Source of the DNA: Perognathus longimembris pacificus
Lineage: Eukaryota > Chordata > Mammalia > Rodentia > Heteromyidae
NCBI RefSeq assembly: GCF_023159225.1
Contig: NC_063162.1
Span: 102,440,094 to 102,504,093 of the forward strand
DNA length: 64,000 nt
Direction: 5' to 3'
Positions 22,788-33,984 of this stretch are shown here, piece after piece. The notes beneath the pieces are model-generated. The model saw only the letters and a program-made list of their open reading frames with translations, did no database searches and was not told the origin of the DNA. The first letter of the stretch is position 1, and each line of letters starts with the position of its first letter. The position numbers and the translations under genes were made by a program.

Positions 22788-24088
22788 CTGCTTTTTATGA
22801 TTCACATTGGTTCCAACCACAGCAAATTTTTCTCCAAAGTTCCATATGGATATGGCTCTATTAGCTGCTTTCACTAAATATTAGAAGTTTGGTGGCCATG
22901 CCTCATAATTTTTAAATAGCCTGCTGTGCCTTCCCTAAATAAGCTAGTTCTTGTTCGATTGTGTGTCCTACTTTTTTGTTTTGTTTTTAGTTGTTTCAAA
23001 AATGGACTTGATGCTCAGAGGAATCACAAGCTACCTGAAAATATTCTACTTACTTTGTATCTTGGAAGCAAACAAGTTTTCCTGCCAAGACTTCTGATTT
23101 ACCCTGTGCTCATATTCTTTCAGGCAGCAAGGATGCATATGTCATGTGGTTACCAAAACAACCTCAAATAACCCCCTTCAGAGTGAGTGTTTACAAGCCA
23201 CAAGAGGCATACCACATACACATCCCACATAACCACAGAGCTTTCTCTGTCCACAGGAGCAAATAGATTCGATTAGTCTCCGTGGCCTAGGCTGCTTTAG
23301 TGACAGTATAAAATCTCTCTTGACTGTACTTCCTTGCTCTTTGGTTCTATCTTTTTTTTTTCTGTGCTGTATTTTCATTACCTCTTAACCAGCTCCCTTC
23401 CTGAACTCTATATCCAGAGGCTCTGGTATTGGCCTTAAAGTCTTCAGTTCCTGCAAAATATCTTCATTATCCCCACAAATCTGAACCATCTGCATTTCCC
23501 CACTTCCACATTCCCTCCAAGAAAATGAAGCCTGTAATAAGCCTGCTTGAGCATATCACACAATAAGAGTAATATCACCCCTGTCCAGGCAGTGAGTGTC
23601 CCCTTGGCATGGAGAAAGGAACGTGCCAATGGACAAAGGGAACGTTCCTGTGTACCAGTATGTTCAATGTTCTCTGTTGGGAAGGACTTAGCAAAGACCC
23701 GACATTGAAACACATGTTGAGATATCCTTGCCACTGTATGCTAAGCCAAAATCTTCTACAGGTGAAATCACACACCCTGGACACATGGGCTATTCTGCTC
23801 CGTCCAGTACTTACACTAGGAGTGGCGAATCCAAGGCCTGGTGTGTGGGTAAGTCAATCTAGCCAGAGAAGGACTGAGTGCAAAGTAGGTGAAGAGGATC
23901 GTTTGATGTTGAAATGGTAGCTCTGGAGTACAGATGTCCAAAGCTTACCCCAGTATGGAAAGGAACCATCTGTGTGTGGTATTGACATCTGCAAAATTCT
24001 TTCTGGGAAAGCCAGAAGATGGTGTGGCCCATCTTTTGTACATTCTTAATTGTTATATGATAAAAAGATCAGACAGACCGATAGCTCT

Positions 24089-24140
24089 GAGAGAGAGAGA
24101 CAGAGAGAGAGAGTGAGAGAAAGAGAGAGAGAGAGAGAGG
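24089..24140. repeat. (GA)n microsatellite
   Basis: About 50 bases of GA units with a few C and T interruptions. Confidence 0.95.
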
Positions 24141-24473
24141 GATAGGGAGCTTCAGGTTTAAATATGCTCCATAATTTAAAATCTCTCTCACATTCACACC
24201 CCAGTTCTCTTGGAATTCAGTTCTCTCAACTCTTCAGATAATGCTAAAATTTCATCTGGTTACTTTGTCTTGGTCCTAAAATTAAATGCCACTGTATGCA
24301 GTTGAGGAAAGAAATAGTAAATCTTGTAAAGCGATTGAAGTATTCCTTTTTTTAATCTTATGTTGCCAGATGAAAAGACTATTCACTGTCTGATTAGGGA
24401 TTCCATGCCTGATTAGGGAAAAGCTGGTCCCCAGCAGCTCTCATCCAAAGGGAGGAGATATCTAACCTGCTGG

Positions 24474-24474
<1 letters not shown>

Positions 24475-24515
<41 letters not shown>
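24475..24515. repeat. (CA)n microsatellite
   Basis: About 20 CA units. No SINE is attached. Confidence 0.96.
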
Positions 24516-24516
<1 letters not shown>

Positions 24517-24658
24517 AGCACCCCATGTATTAATGGGCTCACCACACACAGCAGGGGACTTGGGTGTCCTTTTTCTGGCATCTTCAGAAATTCAGCCAGC
24601 ACATCCCTTTTTTCTCCAATGTGATTTACCAACTTTGAAATTCCAATGCCCCTGCCTT

Positions 24659-24680
24659 CACACACACACACACACACACA
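24659..24680. repeat. Short (CA)n
   Basis: About 11 CA units, 145 bases after a longer CA run. Confidence 0.93.
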
Positions 24681-24794
24681 GACCGATGTGAAGTAAAACT
24701 TAAGCACTTGCAAAATCTCTTAAATCAATCTTCCAAGTGAAAGATGCTTGAAGGAAGCACCCAGTTCCTTCTGCTAATTAAGCAGGGTGTCATA

Positions 24795-25770
24795 TGACAC
24801 CCGCCCCGCCCCCTCCCACCCATCCTACCAATAATGTGGCTCGAAGTCTGTCCTTCCTCTGCCAACAGCTCCAAATCCTTCAAGGTGGTAATCTTTTTCT
24901 TTTGTTATTTAAGTTCTTTTTCTAAATTCTTAATTGTTATCCAAGTTGCTCTGGGGCTTGTCTAAACAGTTAACAAAACACTCTCCCGAGGCCAGAGGCC
25001 GCCGTTTCACTTTCTGTGCTTGCTGTTCTTGGCGCTGGGTCAGTTCTATGAACTTCTGGTGTCCAACTGGTAGGACCTGAAACTCTGTGTTTAACTAGTG
25101 CTTGTAGTCAAAACAGTTGGCGTGTGCTAGTGAGGGAAGCTGGTATTGACTGCAGCTGGTCAGCCGCCGGGCTGTGCACCGTGCAGAATACGGAATCACG
25201 TTGCTCTGTTTTGGGGCTGGGCTTTTGTTGCTGTTTCGTTGTTGCGTTGGTTTTTTTTTTTACTTTATTATTATTATTTTTTTTTTTTTGGCGATGGCAT
25301 CTGTGCAAATGTGGATCACTTCAGGTTCCAAAAGTACAACATGTTTACAGTCGTCGTAGCATCAGATTAAGTTGGCAGCCTGAGTTTCTCTGTAAGTGGT
25401 TTTAGTTTACATTTCTTCTTCTAACAGGATGTTTTGCATAATTTTGCTGGTCCTGGGTTATTTATAGACTTTTTTTTTTAAGAAACGGGGAATGCATGAG
25501 AGTTTCTGTTCCAACTGTGGAAAATGAAATATGCTTCTGCGCTTAAGAGAAACAAGTGAGTGTGCAGCACGGAGTTATTATCGCTCTTGTAAATTAATTT
25601 CTCTGAGCGGTCAACTTGCAAGCATTCCATAGCGTGTCCCCCGGTGCTGATAGCAGATAGTCTGACGATTGTCCTTAGGACGTGTTGTTTTCCTTTGGTC
25701 GGTCACCAGTGAAGTAAAATGAAAGTGATGATGCATTTCCTCTGGGACGCTGGAAGAGGGAGGATGCAGT
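24795..25770. promoter_or_regulatory. CpG-retaining, SINE-free block; candidate intronic regulatory element
   Basis: By eye I count roughly 27 CpG dinucleotides between about 24990 and 25770, far more than in neighbouring intron. An Sp1-type GC box (ccgccccgccccct) lies at 24801-24814. A PRDM1/IRF-like motif TTTCACTTTC is at 25005-25014 and GAAAGTGA is at 25721-25728. A consensus-like donor (ctgtaagt) near 25390 could end an unannotated first exon. No coding potential is seen; the frame across 25124-25405 includes a low-complexity T-rich stretch. An alternative promoter or enhancer within the ATXN7L1 intron is an inference. Confidence 0.4.
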
Positions 25771-27895
25771 GATTGGGTATTGTTTCAAACCTCCAAACTG
25801 AATTCTCAATAATACTTGTTTTTGTCAAACTTGCAGGATCAGTTGTCATCTGGGCCACCCACAGCCTGCCCGGGAATGGGTCATGGGGGAGGGGACAAAG
25901 AAAGAATGCCCTCGGGGTAGATTTTAAAGTTTGTCACCACCAAAAAAGGACCTTGTTACTAGAGATGTCAATAACATTTTCAGCATTGATCATAGATTGC
26001 AGGATGGCAGGCCAGCTACTGTGTGATCTTTGTGAGTATCTATCCTGGAGGCACCAACTTTGAGAGCCCCTTGTGGGTTTGAATGAGCACTAAACTGGGC
26101 ATCTAAGAAAATGCCAGGCCAGAATTAGCACTCTATAAAAGGGTTTCCCATAATATTTACTAGAATGGTTGGCTAAAAATTGCTCTGCTTTGCCCACTGA
26201 ATGGCTGCATAATTAAATCAGCCTTGATAGCATACCTTGAGCACCTCCTGTCTCCAAGGCTGCTGTTCCTGGAATTTGCATGGGTAAGTAGTACGTTCAT
26301 CAGCATAATGAGTGTAGAGTCCCGGTGTAATGGTCCAGGAGAATGTTGTAAATGAGACACTTCATTGTGCCTCAGGTTAAATATTTTAAGCCAAACAAAT
26401 CGAAAAGGAGGGAGAAAGCCTTAAGCATCCTTTAGACCTTCCTGGAAGACCTACTCCAGGAGGCAGTGTGCTTTGATCCCCCAAAGGGGTTCCACACAGA
26501 CAGGGGAGAGGGAAGACTCAACCCCGCCCCCAACCCCAATTCAAATGAGAATGGAAATTTCCAAAGTAGTAAATGTGACCTTTAGGCTGGTGCTTGACAT
26601 ACTTAGAGCTACTTGAGTGCTGCCAAGAGCTAATTTCTTTTTCTCCTCCATGTTTCTCTCATCCATATAAAAGTGTAAATTTTTCTTTGTCTCCACTAAC
26701 CTTGCAGAGAAAAATGATGAGGCTGACATACGTTGGGTCTTTTCCCATTTAGAGTATGTTTGTGCATTCACACATCAGCCCACAAAACTGGTGGCAGACT
26801 AGTCAAGTCCTCTGGTCCCAACAGAAAAGAAGACTGGAGATGAGGCCTGGCTCACACAGAGCTAGGGAGTCAGGCATGGCATTATCCATCTGAGCCCCAA
26901 GCATGCCAGGAGAACTGGCTGCAATAACCCGGCAGTGCCCTGCCATGCCAGATTGAGCTGCCTCACACCATCTCTGTGAAGACCCTTGTCTTCCCTTTGA
27001 CTTCCCCTTCAGGTTGGGATTGGTACTTGAGGCCCATATTATGATAGCTTTGGATTTGAGGTATGTGTTCGTTCTGTGCATCTTAATGATAATTACGAGG
27101 CTCCCACCTCACCCACAAATAACCATATAGTCAGAGTCAATCAAGAGGCATGCAGGTACGTAACTGGCTTGCCTTCATTTTGGAGTTGGGAGAGATGGCA
27201 GTGGATACTTGGGCATGTTCTCCAGTCGTTTTGCCTTTAAATTGGCCAAATCTCACCTGCCAGCCTTGAGAAAGTGATAGGTGCCTCCCAGCTCTCCTAA
27301 AGCAGGTCACCTAAGCCTGCCAATATCCTCCTTCCTCACTTTCATTCTTTCCACTGGGAGACAGCTCAATGATGAGTCTGCTGTTTGATTGTAATTGATC
27401 CCATGTCTGGCCCCTTAATAGCATGGAGCAGTTAAATCGGCCTCCTCTCCTTGCCCCAGGCAAGTGGTTTTACCCACCCCACATTCACTGGGAAGCCCTG
27501 GGACTGACAGGATCAGAGATCCTAGGGAGGACTAGACCATCCAGATTGAACTTGGAGAAGGGGTGAATTCCCAACCAGAGGCATCTTTTTGCCTGATGTT
27601 GCAGTGGCATCATCTGACCTGTGTGCTGGTGGGATGTGCTGAACTCTGGCATTTAGTCACACTGTTTCAGGCTAGCTACTTCAACCTACTCCATGTCATT
27701 GCCTAGACTCCTGACTGGGCAAGGCTTGCTGTTTGTCAGGATCAGAAGCTTGCCCACACTTTGGCCTTGCTACACTTCAGATTGACAAGTATAGTACATT
27801 TGAGCTGCCTTCATATTAGAGATTAGAAATCCTCTTTTCTCCCAGCTATGCTCTTTTTCTCTGATCCAGTAAACATGAATAGTTTTCAGATATCA
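25771..27895. other. SINE-free intronic sequence, right part
   Basis: No gene, SINE or L1 is recognised over about 2.1 kb. Several short frames on both strands show no domain. Confidence 0.5.
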
Positions 27896-27943
27896 AGTTC
27901 ATTTGCTAGGGCTATCACACTAAAATACAACAACCAATGTTTA

Positions 27944-28428
27944 GCTAGGCACTGGTGGCACTGGTGGCTCACTGAAAGTATAGGTCCCAGCCATCCCAGA
28001 GGACCATGCAGAGATAATCACAGACAGGAGAAGAAGGTTCATAAGGAGGTTTATTAGTGGGGCCATAGTTCCCATGGGAGAGGGAGCTACATGGCATCTG
28101 CACCTTATCCAGGTGGCAGCTTCTCTCTCTGGGGGTAAAGGGGAAGTAGGTAGGTAGTGAGTAGAAGTGGCTCGTTAGGTATGGGTGGATCTGGGGGCTA
28201 GTGGGAGGAGCTGAGGACCTGAGGCTAGGGAAATGCTAACACTCACAAGGCTAAGATCTGAAGATCAAGGTTTGAAGCCAGCCAGGCCAGAAATTCTGTG
28301 AGATTCTTATCTCCAAGTAACCACCAAAATAGCCTGAAGTGGAGCTGTGGCCCAAGTGCTAAAGTGCTATCCTTGAGTAAAAGATGCTCAGGGACAGTGT
28401 CCAGGGCCTTAATTGAAGCCCCAGGACC

Positions 28429-28471
<43 letters not shown>
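27944..28471 (+). repeat. B1/7SL-Geo composite SINE interrupted by an LTR
   Basis: The head (agctaggcactggtggcact) stops at 27972. The SINE resumes at 28242 (actcacaaggctaagatctg) and continues through the Geo half (cccaagtgctaaagtgctat) to a (CA)n tail at 28431-28471. The short direct repeat gttta lies at 27939-27943 and 28472-28476. Confidence 0.88.
27973..28241 (-). mobile_element. Solo LTR of an endogenous retrovirus-like element
   Basis: The 269-bp unit begins TGAAAGTATA and ends GCTAACA on the + strand, giving the TG...CA ends of an LTR on either strand. The 5-base direct repeat CTCAC sits immediately outside at 27968-27972 and 28242-28246. Read on the minus strand there is an AATAAA signal (complement of 28050-28055) toward the 3' side. 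No internal retroviral sequence is present, so it is a solo LTR left by recombination. It lies inside a SINE, so it is younger than that SINE. The family is not identified; 5-6 bp duplications are typical of ERV groups. Confidence 0.85.
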
Positions 28472-28475
<4 letters not shown>

Positions 28476-28515
28476 ATTTTTCTCACAGTTCTTGCAAATC
28501 AAAATTCAAGATTAA

Positions 28516-28801
28516 CCAATGCCTAACGTATGAAACTGTAACCTCTCTGTACATCAGTTTGAAAATAAAAACAAAAATTAAAAAATGCAGGGCTGGGGAT
28601 ATAGCCTAGTGGCAAGAGTGCCTGCCTCGGATACACGAGGCCCTAGGTTCAATTCCCCAGCACCACATATACAGAAAACAGCCAGAAGCGGCGCTGTGGC
28701 TCAAGTGGCAGAGTGCTAGCCTTGAGCGGGAAGAAGCCAGGGACAGTGCTCAGGCCCTGAGTCCAAGGCCCAGGACTGGCCAAAAAAAAAATAAAAAAAT
28801 G
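28516..28801 (+). repeat. L1 3' end fragment with target duplication
   Basis: The L1 tail (tatgaaactgtaacctctct, then gtacatcagtttgaaaataa) is flanked by caagattaa at 28507-28515 and 28802-28810. An IDL-Geo copy sits in its A-rich tail. Confidence 0.8.
28590..28793 (+). repeat. IDL-Geo dimeric SINE
   Basis: Near-consensus sense copy (gggctggggatatagcctag, then gaggccctaggttcaattcc, then gccagaagcggcgctgtggc). The direct repeat aaaaaatgca lies at 28580-28589 and again ending at 28803. It retains CpGs and looks young. Confidence 0.95.
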
Positions 28802-28821
28802 CAAGATTAAGATACTGGCAG

Positions 28822-29032
28822 CGGGGGCTGGGAATGTGGCTTAGTGGCAGAGTACTTGCCTAGCATGCATGAAGCCCTGGGTTTGATTCCTTAGCACCAC
28901 ATAAACAGAAAAGACCAGAAGTAGTACTGTGGCTCAAGTGGTAGAGTGCTAGCCTTGAGCAAAAAGAAGCCAGGGACAGCGCTCAGGCCCTGAGTCCAAG
29001 CACCAAGACTGGCAAAAAGAAAAAAAAAAAAA
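28822..29032 (+). repeat. IDL-Geo dimeric SINE
   Basis: Sense copy with a long A-rich tail. The 13-base perfect target duplication aagatactggcag lies at 28809-28821 and 29033-29045. It is only about 30 bases from the previous copy. Confidence 0.97.
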
Positions 29033-29285
29033 AAGATACTGGCAGAATGGAGGCCTCTGCTTAGCTTCCAAATGGTCCCTTTTCTTGCTCCCTTCTCCTA
29101 TGTTTGTCTTCTGTGTACTCCTGTTCTTGGGGCCTCCTTTTGTTCTCATATTGATTAGCACCCCATCCTAATGGCCTCTTCTTTATCACCTCTTCAACGA
29201 CTTTCATCTCCAAATATATTAGAACATCAACCCATGAATTAAGGGGAGGGAAACAGATCAGCCCATAACACTAATCAGCTAGGGC

Positions 29286-29860
29286 TGCCTCAGCTCCATC
29301 AAATAGCAGCATCAGAAGGCTACAGTAACCACACAGTATAGAGATTCACCAGGGAATTTGTTCCCTAGTCTATCAGTTTACAGAACAAGGAACCATCTCT
29401 GTGTGACTGCATAGTCAAAGGAGAAACAATGAGGGAAAGACAGGAATATGTTTTAAAGTCGTATCAAGTTCTGCGTTAACTTCCATGTATTCTGTGATAG
29501 TTTTTAAGGACTCCAGCAGTCTATCTGTCTTGAGGGATGCTAGTGTAGAGGCAGTTAAGGAAGAATAACTTGTGGACATTAGACTCCCCAAATTTTTGCC
29601 TTCCCTTTCCTGCTCCTCCCAGCACCTTTCTGGACAAACTCCCTGATCTGTTAATACATTCATTGGCAGAATCGTCTTCGTGTCTTGCCAACCATTACAT
29701 ATATATGTGTTTGTTTTTATATAATCTGCCCTCAGGTTCCCTAGTAGTTGGGAAACCAGCCTTTGATATGTGAACTTCTTTGTACCCAGTCATTGCTCCC
29801 ATTTTAACCCAACTGTTTTCCCAGGGGCATATCACTCTCTTTTTTAAAAATATTTATTTA
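29286..29860. other. Unique intronic sequence
   Basis: No gene and no named repeat. An AT-rich stretch precedes the next SINE. Confidence 0.4.
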
Positions 29861-29861
29861 T

Positions 29862-30095
29862 TTAGTTGGTCAGGGCCTTAAATTCAGAGCCTGAGCACTA
29901 TCCCCAAGCTCTTCTGCTCAAGGCTAGCATTCTACCACTTTGAACCACAGTGCCATTTCCGGTTTTCTGGTGGTTAGTTGGAGATAAGAGTCTCATGGAT
30001 TTTCCTGCCCAGGCTGGCTTTAGTCTTCCATCCTCATCTCAGCCTCCTAAGTAGCTAGCTATGATTACAGGCGTGGACCACCAGCACTCAGCCGC
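29862..30095 (-). repeat. B1/7SL-Geo composite SINE
   Basis: Antisense copy: gcctgagcactatccccaag in the Geo half, then ctcctaagtagctagctatg and gtggaccaccagcactcagc in the B1-like half. Confidence 0.9.
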
Positions 30096-31625
30096 ATGTG
30101 GTTCTCTTGTTGTGGAGATAACTTTGACCCTGAGATGCTGCTAGGGACCAACAGGTGGCCTCTGGAAGCCCTTTGCAAAATGTTTCCAAGATCTTTTCTT
30201 AGTGAAGATCATTTTTTCCCTGCAAACACAAACATCCTCAGCTGAGAAGATAGGGTTTCTGCCTTTGAGAATGTCACAGCCCAAAGCTTGAATTCTCAAG
30301 GGCCTGCCCTGAGAATGTCACACAGCCCAAAGCTGCTGTTCTTAGAAACCATCATCCAGGATGGAAGCCCAAGATTCTTTTGGGGCCAAGTCACAGGAGA
30401 GATTAAAGCCCTTCACCACTTTCCAGTCCCAGCTGCAGATTACTCTGGTCCTGATCTCAACAAGTGGTGAAGGGACAGTGTGTTCCTGCAAACTGAGGGT
30501 GCCAGTGTGGGGAAGAAGACCCATTCCTTTCTTTGTAAGCCACACTCAGCTCTGGTTTGAAATGAGAGAGGAGGTGACTGTTGCCAGGAATGGAGATAGA
30601 AATCTGTTCCATTGCAGTTGTCCATCCAGCTGCCTTGTGTCAAAAACCATGTTACTTCTGGCAGCCTGAGCATACCTATAGGCTTCTGCTTGGCTTAGCA
30701 GTCAAGTTTCTAAATGCTAATGGAAATGGTAACTTTGAGTTATTTGAAAGTTACTTAACAGTAATCATAGCACTGCTCTTTCATGTTTGGATAACCTGCT
30801 CCACTTTTAAACTTCGGTTTGCCTGTCTGATCTCACTGACTCTCCCATCAACCCTGGAGAGCATGGGAATCGTGGAGGGAGGCTCCAGCTGTTGAGGCCA
30901 GTGTTCCTGTCGATTTCAGCTGCCTAATGTCTACATTGGGCTGATAGTAAGAAGAGTAGGTGGGGACATGGAGAACCATTTTTGCATGTCAGTATTATTA
31001 TATTTCCTGTCAATAGTAATAAAGGCAAAGTTTGATTATTCACCATGTGTAGCATCCTGTTTTGTGTGCTTTACACTTTGTTTTGACCAAGAGAGCCATT
31101 ATTGAGCTCAACTTGTCAAAGTCACACAGGGAACCGCTACCAGAAAATAGATGAGGGACACACCTGCCCTAAATGGCAGGAGGTTTGGTATAGCCACACC
31201 TCAGGAGTGGTGTCACAGGTCACTGTGCACACTTGGGTCTGTTCTCTTCCACTCTCTAAATGAAGGTAACTGTAAATGAATATTTGCAAGAAGAGTGGCA
31301 CTGAAGACAGACTTACCAAGCTCCCAGGTGGAAGATTTGGGAGGGAAAATGGATACATTTGGATCAGTGTCCAGAATGATCCCCACAGGCTAGAGCAGTA
31401 GACTGAATCCAGCACAGTGACATTTTTAAAGGATCCCTGTGGATCTACACAGCTTGTAGCAAAATGTGTGAAATAGGAGTTAGAGGTGAGGAAGCTGGAA
31501 GAAATAAAACATCTAGACTGATCTCCCATTGCATTAATAGGAGAATAATGTCTGGATTAAACAGCCAGTAGCTAGCCAAACTCTCTCTCCTCTAGATTCC
31601 AATTTGGGGAAAACAGGAAAAATCA
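30096..31625. other. Unique intronic sequence with one MIR fragment
   Basis: No gene. A 22-24 base segment (gagaatgtcaca..gcccaaagct) occurs twice at 30267-30288 and 30311-30334. About 31045-31150 resembles antisense MIR (tgtgtgctttacactttgtt, then tcaaagtcacacagggaacc). The 130-codon minus frame at 31137-31529 matches nothing I know. Confidence 0.45.
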
Positions 31626-31676
31626 GACAGAGCCAAGATCAGGAGTGGACATAATCTTTTGTGAGGAATGGCTTTA

Positions 31677-31678
31677 TT

Positions 31679-31738
<60 letters not shown>

Positions 31739-31927
31739 TTGCCAGTCCTGAGGACTGGACCCAGGGCCTGAGCACTATCCCTGGCTTCCTTTTGTTCAAG
31801 GCTAGCACTCTACCTCTTGAGCCACAGCGCCGCTTCCGGCTTTTTCTGTTTATGTGGTGCTTAGGAATCGAACCCAGGGCTCCATGCATGCTAGGCAACA
31901 CTCCACCTCTAAGCAACATTCTCAGTC
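31677..31927 (-). repeat. IDL-Geo SINE with an (ATCT)n/(GATA)n tail
   Basis: Antisense copy. The 14-base perfect target duplication gaggaatggcttta is at 31663-31676 and 31928-31941. Between the left duplication and the Geo end lies an (ATCT)n tract of about 15 units (31679-31738), in the position of the poly-A tail. Confidence 0.96.
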
Positions 31928-31954
31928 GAGGAATGGCTTTAAAAGGCACTTGTG

Positions 31955-32192
31955 AAGCCAGGGTGCCCTTGGCTCATACCTGTAATCCTAGCTACTCAGG
32001 AGTCTGAGATCTGAGGATCATACTTCAAAGCCATCTGGGAAAGGAAAGGCTATGATACTCTTATCTCCATTTAACCACCAGAAAACCAGAAATGGGGCTG
32101 TGGCTCAAAGTGGTAGAGCTCTATCCTTGATTTAAAAAAACCTCAAGAGACTGCAAGGTGCTGAGTTCAAGCCCCATAACCAAAAATAAAAT
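31955..32192 (+). repeat. B1/7SL-Geo composite SINE
   Basis: Sense copy: tcatacctgtaatcctagct in the 7SL-like half, gctgtggctcaaagtggtag and gctgagttcaagccccataa in the Geo half. An A-rich tail follows. Confidence 0.9.
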
Positions 32193-32779
32193 AAAAGGTA
32201 GTTGTGGGTGTTTAGCCTGGAGAAAGAGATTTAGGGGAAACATCTGTTTAGTGAAGTGTCCTGTAGAAGAAGCTATGGTGACTCCACAGGGTGGGAATGG
32301 GATTAATGTGTGGTCATCACACTAAAGCTGTCCTCTGCACCATTAGGTGTCTGCCTTGAAGAGCACCACCTCATGGAGCCTAGAGAAGCCAAGTCTCAGC
32401 CTGCAGGGGTATTGGGAAGAGGGCCATCAGGAGTTATTTTTCTCACTTATTATGTCTCTCTATCCCAACCAACTTCCAAGTCTTAGATCTGGGTCCTTGG
32501 GATATGGTGATCTCTTCGATGGAAGGGGAGGCTGTATCAGGGATGATAGGACTGGCCGAAGGCAGGTGTACCTCAGGGTCTCATCTGTAAATAATGGTGC
32601 CCGCCTGGTGCATACCCATGTGTGCATGGGTGGGTGGTATCTTTGCGATATATTGTTTGGACTAACATTTATTTTATCAAGTAAAAACATTAATAAAATC
32701 TAACAAGCACCTATCATCATTATCAGTACAAAGCCAAAGGTGATCCTTATATAGGAATTAGGAAAGACACAGACTGGAA

Positions 32780-32782
<3 letters not shown>
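32193..32782. other. Intronic sequence with a short MIR-like piece
   Basis: About 32565-32625 (cctcagggtctcatctgtaa, then ataatggtgcccgcctggtg) resembles a sense MIR fragment. A 118-codon + frame (32347-32703) runs through it and is not considered a gene. Confidence 0.45.

Positions 32783-32830
<48 letters not shown>
32783..32830. repeat. (TG)n microsatellite
   Basis: About 24 TG units, followed by gcacgtgc. It is not at a SINE end. Confidence 0.97.
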
Positions 32831-32832
<2 letters not shown>

Positions 32833-33181
32833 ACGTGCTTATGCATGTAGTGGGGAGAGGGGTGTTATTGTTGTTTAAGACAGATGAGCACTTCATGGAC
32901 CCAAATCAGCAGTGTGTGTGGGAGTTGCTGTCGTAAGAATACCTATTTGCTGTTCCCTGCTGGTCACCTTAATTACTTTCACTTAAAGAAACTGCCTCCT
33001 TTATGTGGCTCCAAGCAGTTTTAAAAGTAACTCTTAGTTATCTTAAAACTGATTATTCTGTTTCTGGATTGCCTTGGACCTTACTTTCTTCAGAGTTATA
33101 GTATTGTTATTATTAATTATTGAGATTAAATTTACAGTAGCATAAAATTACCTGTGTGTTTGTGCGTGTGGGCGGGGAGGG

Positions 33182-33232
33182 GGGAGAGAGAGACAGAGAC
33201 AGAGACAGAGACAGAGAGAGGAAGAGAGAGCG
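33182..33232. repeat. (GA)n/(GACA)n simple repeat at a SINE tail
   Basis: Purine-rich units abut the Geo end of the next antisense SINE. Confidence 0.9.
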
Positions 33233-33456
33233 TAATGAGACTTGAACTCGGGCTAGGTACTATCCCTTTGCTTTTTTTTTTGTTCAAGGCTAATGCTCTG
33301 CCACTTGAGCTACAGCTCCAAATCCAACCTTTTGGTGGTTAATTGGAGAAAAGAGTGTCATAGACTTTCCTACCTGGGCTGACTTTGAACTGTAATCCTT
33401 AGATCTTACCCTCCTTAATAGCTAGGATTGCAGGCTTGAGCCACCTGCGCCCAGCA
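33233..33456 (-). repeat. B1/7SL-Geo composite SINE
   Basis: Antisense copy (gacttgaactcgggctaggt, then atagctaggattgcaggctt), inserted in an L1 fragment. Confidence 0.88.
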
Positions 33457-33984
33457 AATTAGCCATTTGAAATTGAATGATTCATTAGCATTAAATTTAT
33501 CTTTGTAATGCTGTGTAACCAGTTCTAAGTTCCAAGAGGCTTCTTCACTCCAAAATATGACCTCATGCCGATGAGCAGATTATACCCTTTCCTGCTAGCA
33601 CAGCCCCTGCCAAGTAACAACCAGTCCTCCTGTGGATGGAATCAGACAATCTGTATGACCTATTGTATATAACATCCTGCATTTAATAGCGTGTTTTTGA
33701 GGAATCTCAAAACATTATAGAATCGCCTTACATTCTGTGTTGTAGCAATATATCATAGTGTTTTCCCTTGTTGAACAGTATTCCATAGTGTTGTATCACA
33801 GATGTTTTTCTCCCACTCCTCCAGTCATGGACCTTTGGGTGTTGACACATTTTGGTTTTGGTTTGTAGTGCTGCTATGCACCCTTGTGTACCAGGATTTG
33901 TTTGAGAACCTGTTTTTATCTAAATATATACCTCAGAGTAGAATTACTAGAGTCAGGATAATTCTATGTTTGGTTTTTGTGTGT

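Larger units (their letters stand above)
22788..24794. other. SINE-free intronic sequence, left part
   Basis: No gene and no recognised SINE. Simple repeats are listed separately. Confidence 0.5.
27895..29285 (+). repeat. Ancient repeat broken by nested insertions
   Basis: Outer pieces read tcatttgctagggctatcac (27899), then tttatttttctcacagttct (28474), then, after 29046, gcctctgcttagcttccaaa and cctccttttgttctcatatt, ending near cagcccataacac. This order matches an old mammalian interspersed repeat known for ATTTATTTTCTCACAGTTCT; I do not recall its family name with certainty. At least four later insertions separate the pieces. Confidence 0.6.
33110..33975 (-). repeat. L1 (old mammalian type) fragment, split by a SINE
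   Basis: The antisense L1 pieces read ttgagattaaatttacagta (33119) and, after the SINE, ttgaacagtattccatagtg and gtagtgctgctatgcaccct, ending in tatacctcagagtagaatta. This is the familiar order of the antisense distal end of L1M-type elements. The SINE lies at 33233-33456. Confidence 0.85.

Noticed and set aside
25124..25405. Frames in the CpG-rich block considered as an alternative first coding exon
   Set aside because: The peptide includes a low-complexity stretch from a T-rich tract, and its reading frame shows no similarity to ATXN7L1.
28431..28471. Regularly repeated units considered as CRISPR-like or satellite arrays (also at 4.4, 21.7, 31.7, 40.4 and 58.5 kb)
   Set aside because: They are di- and tetranucleotide microsatellites with no spacers.
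32347..32703. 118-codon + frame
   Set aside because: It crosses a MIR-like fragment and ends in AT-rich sequence. No domain or splice context is seen.
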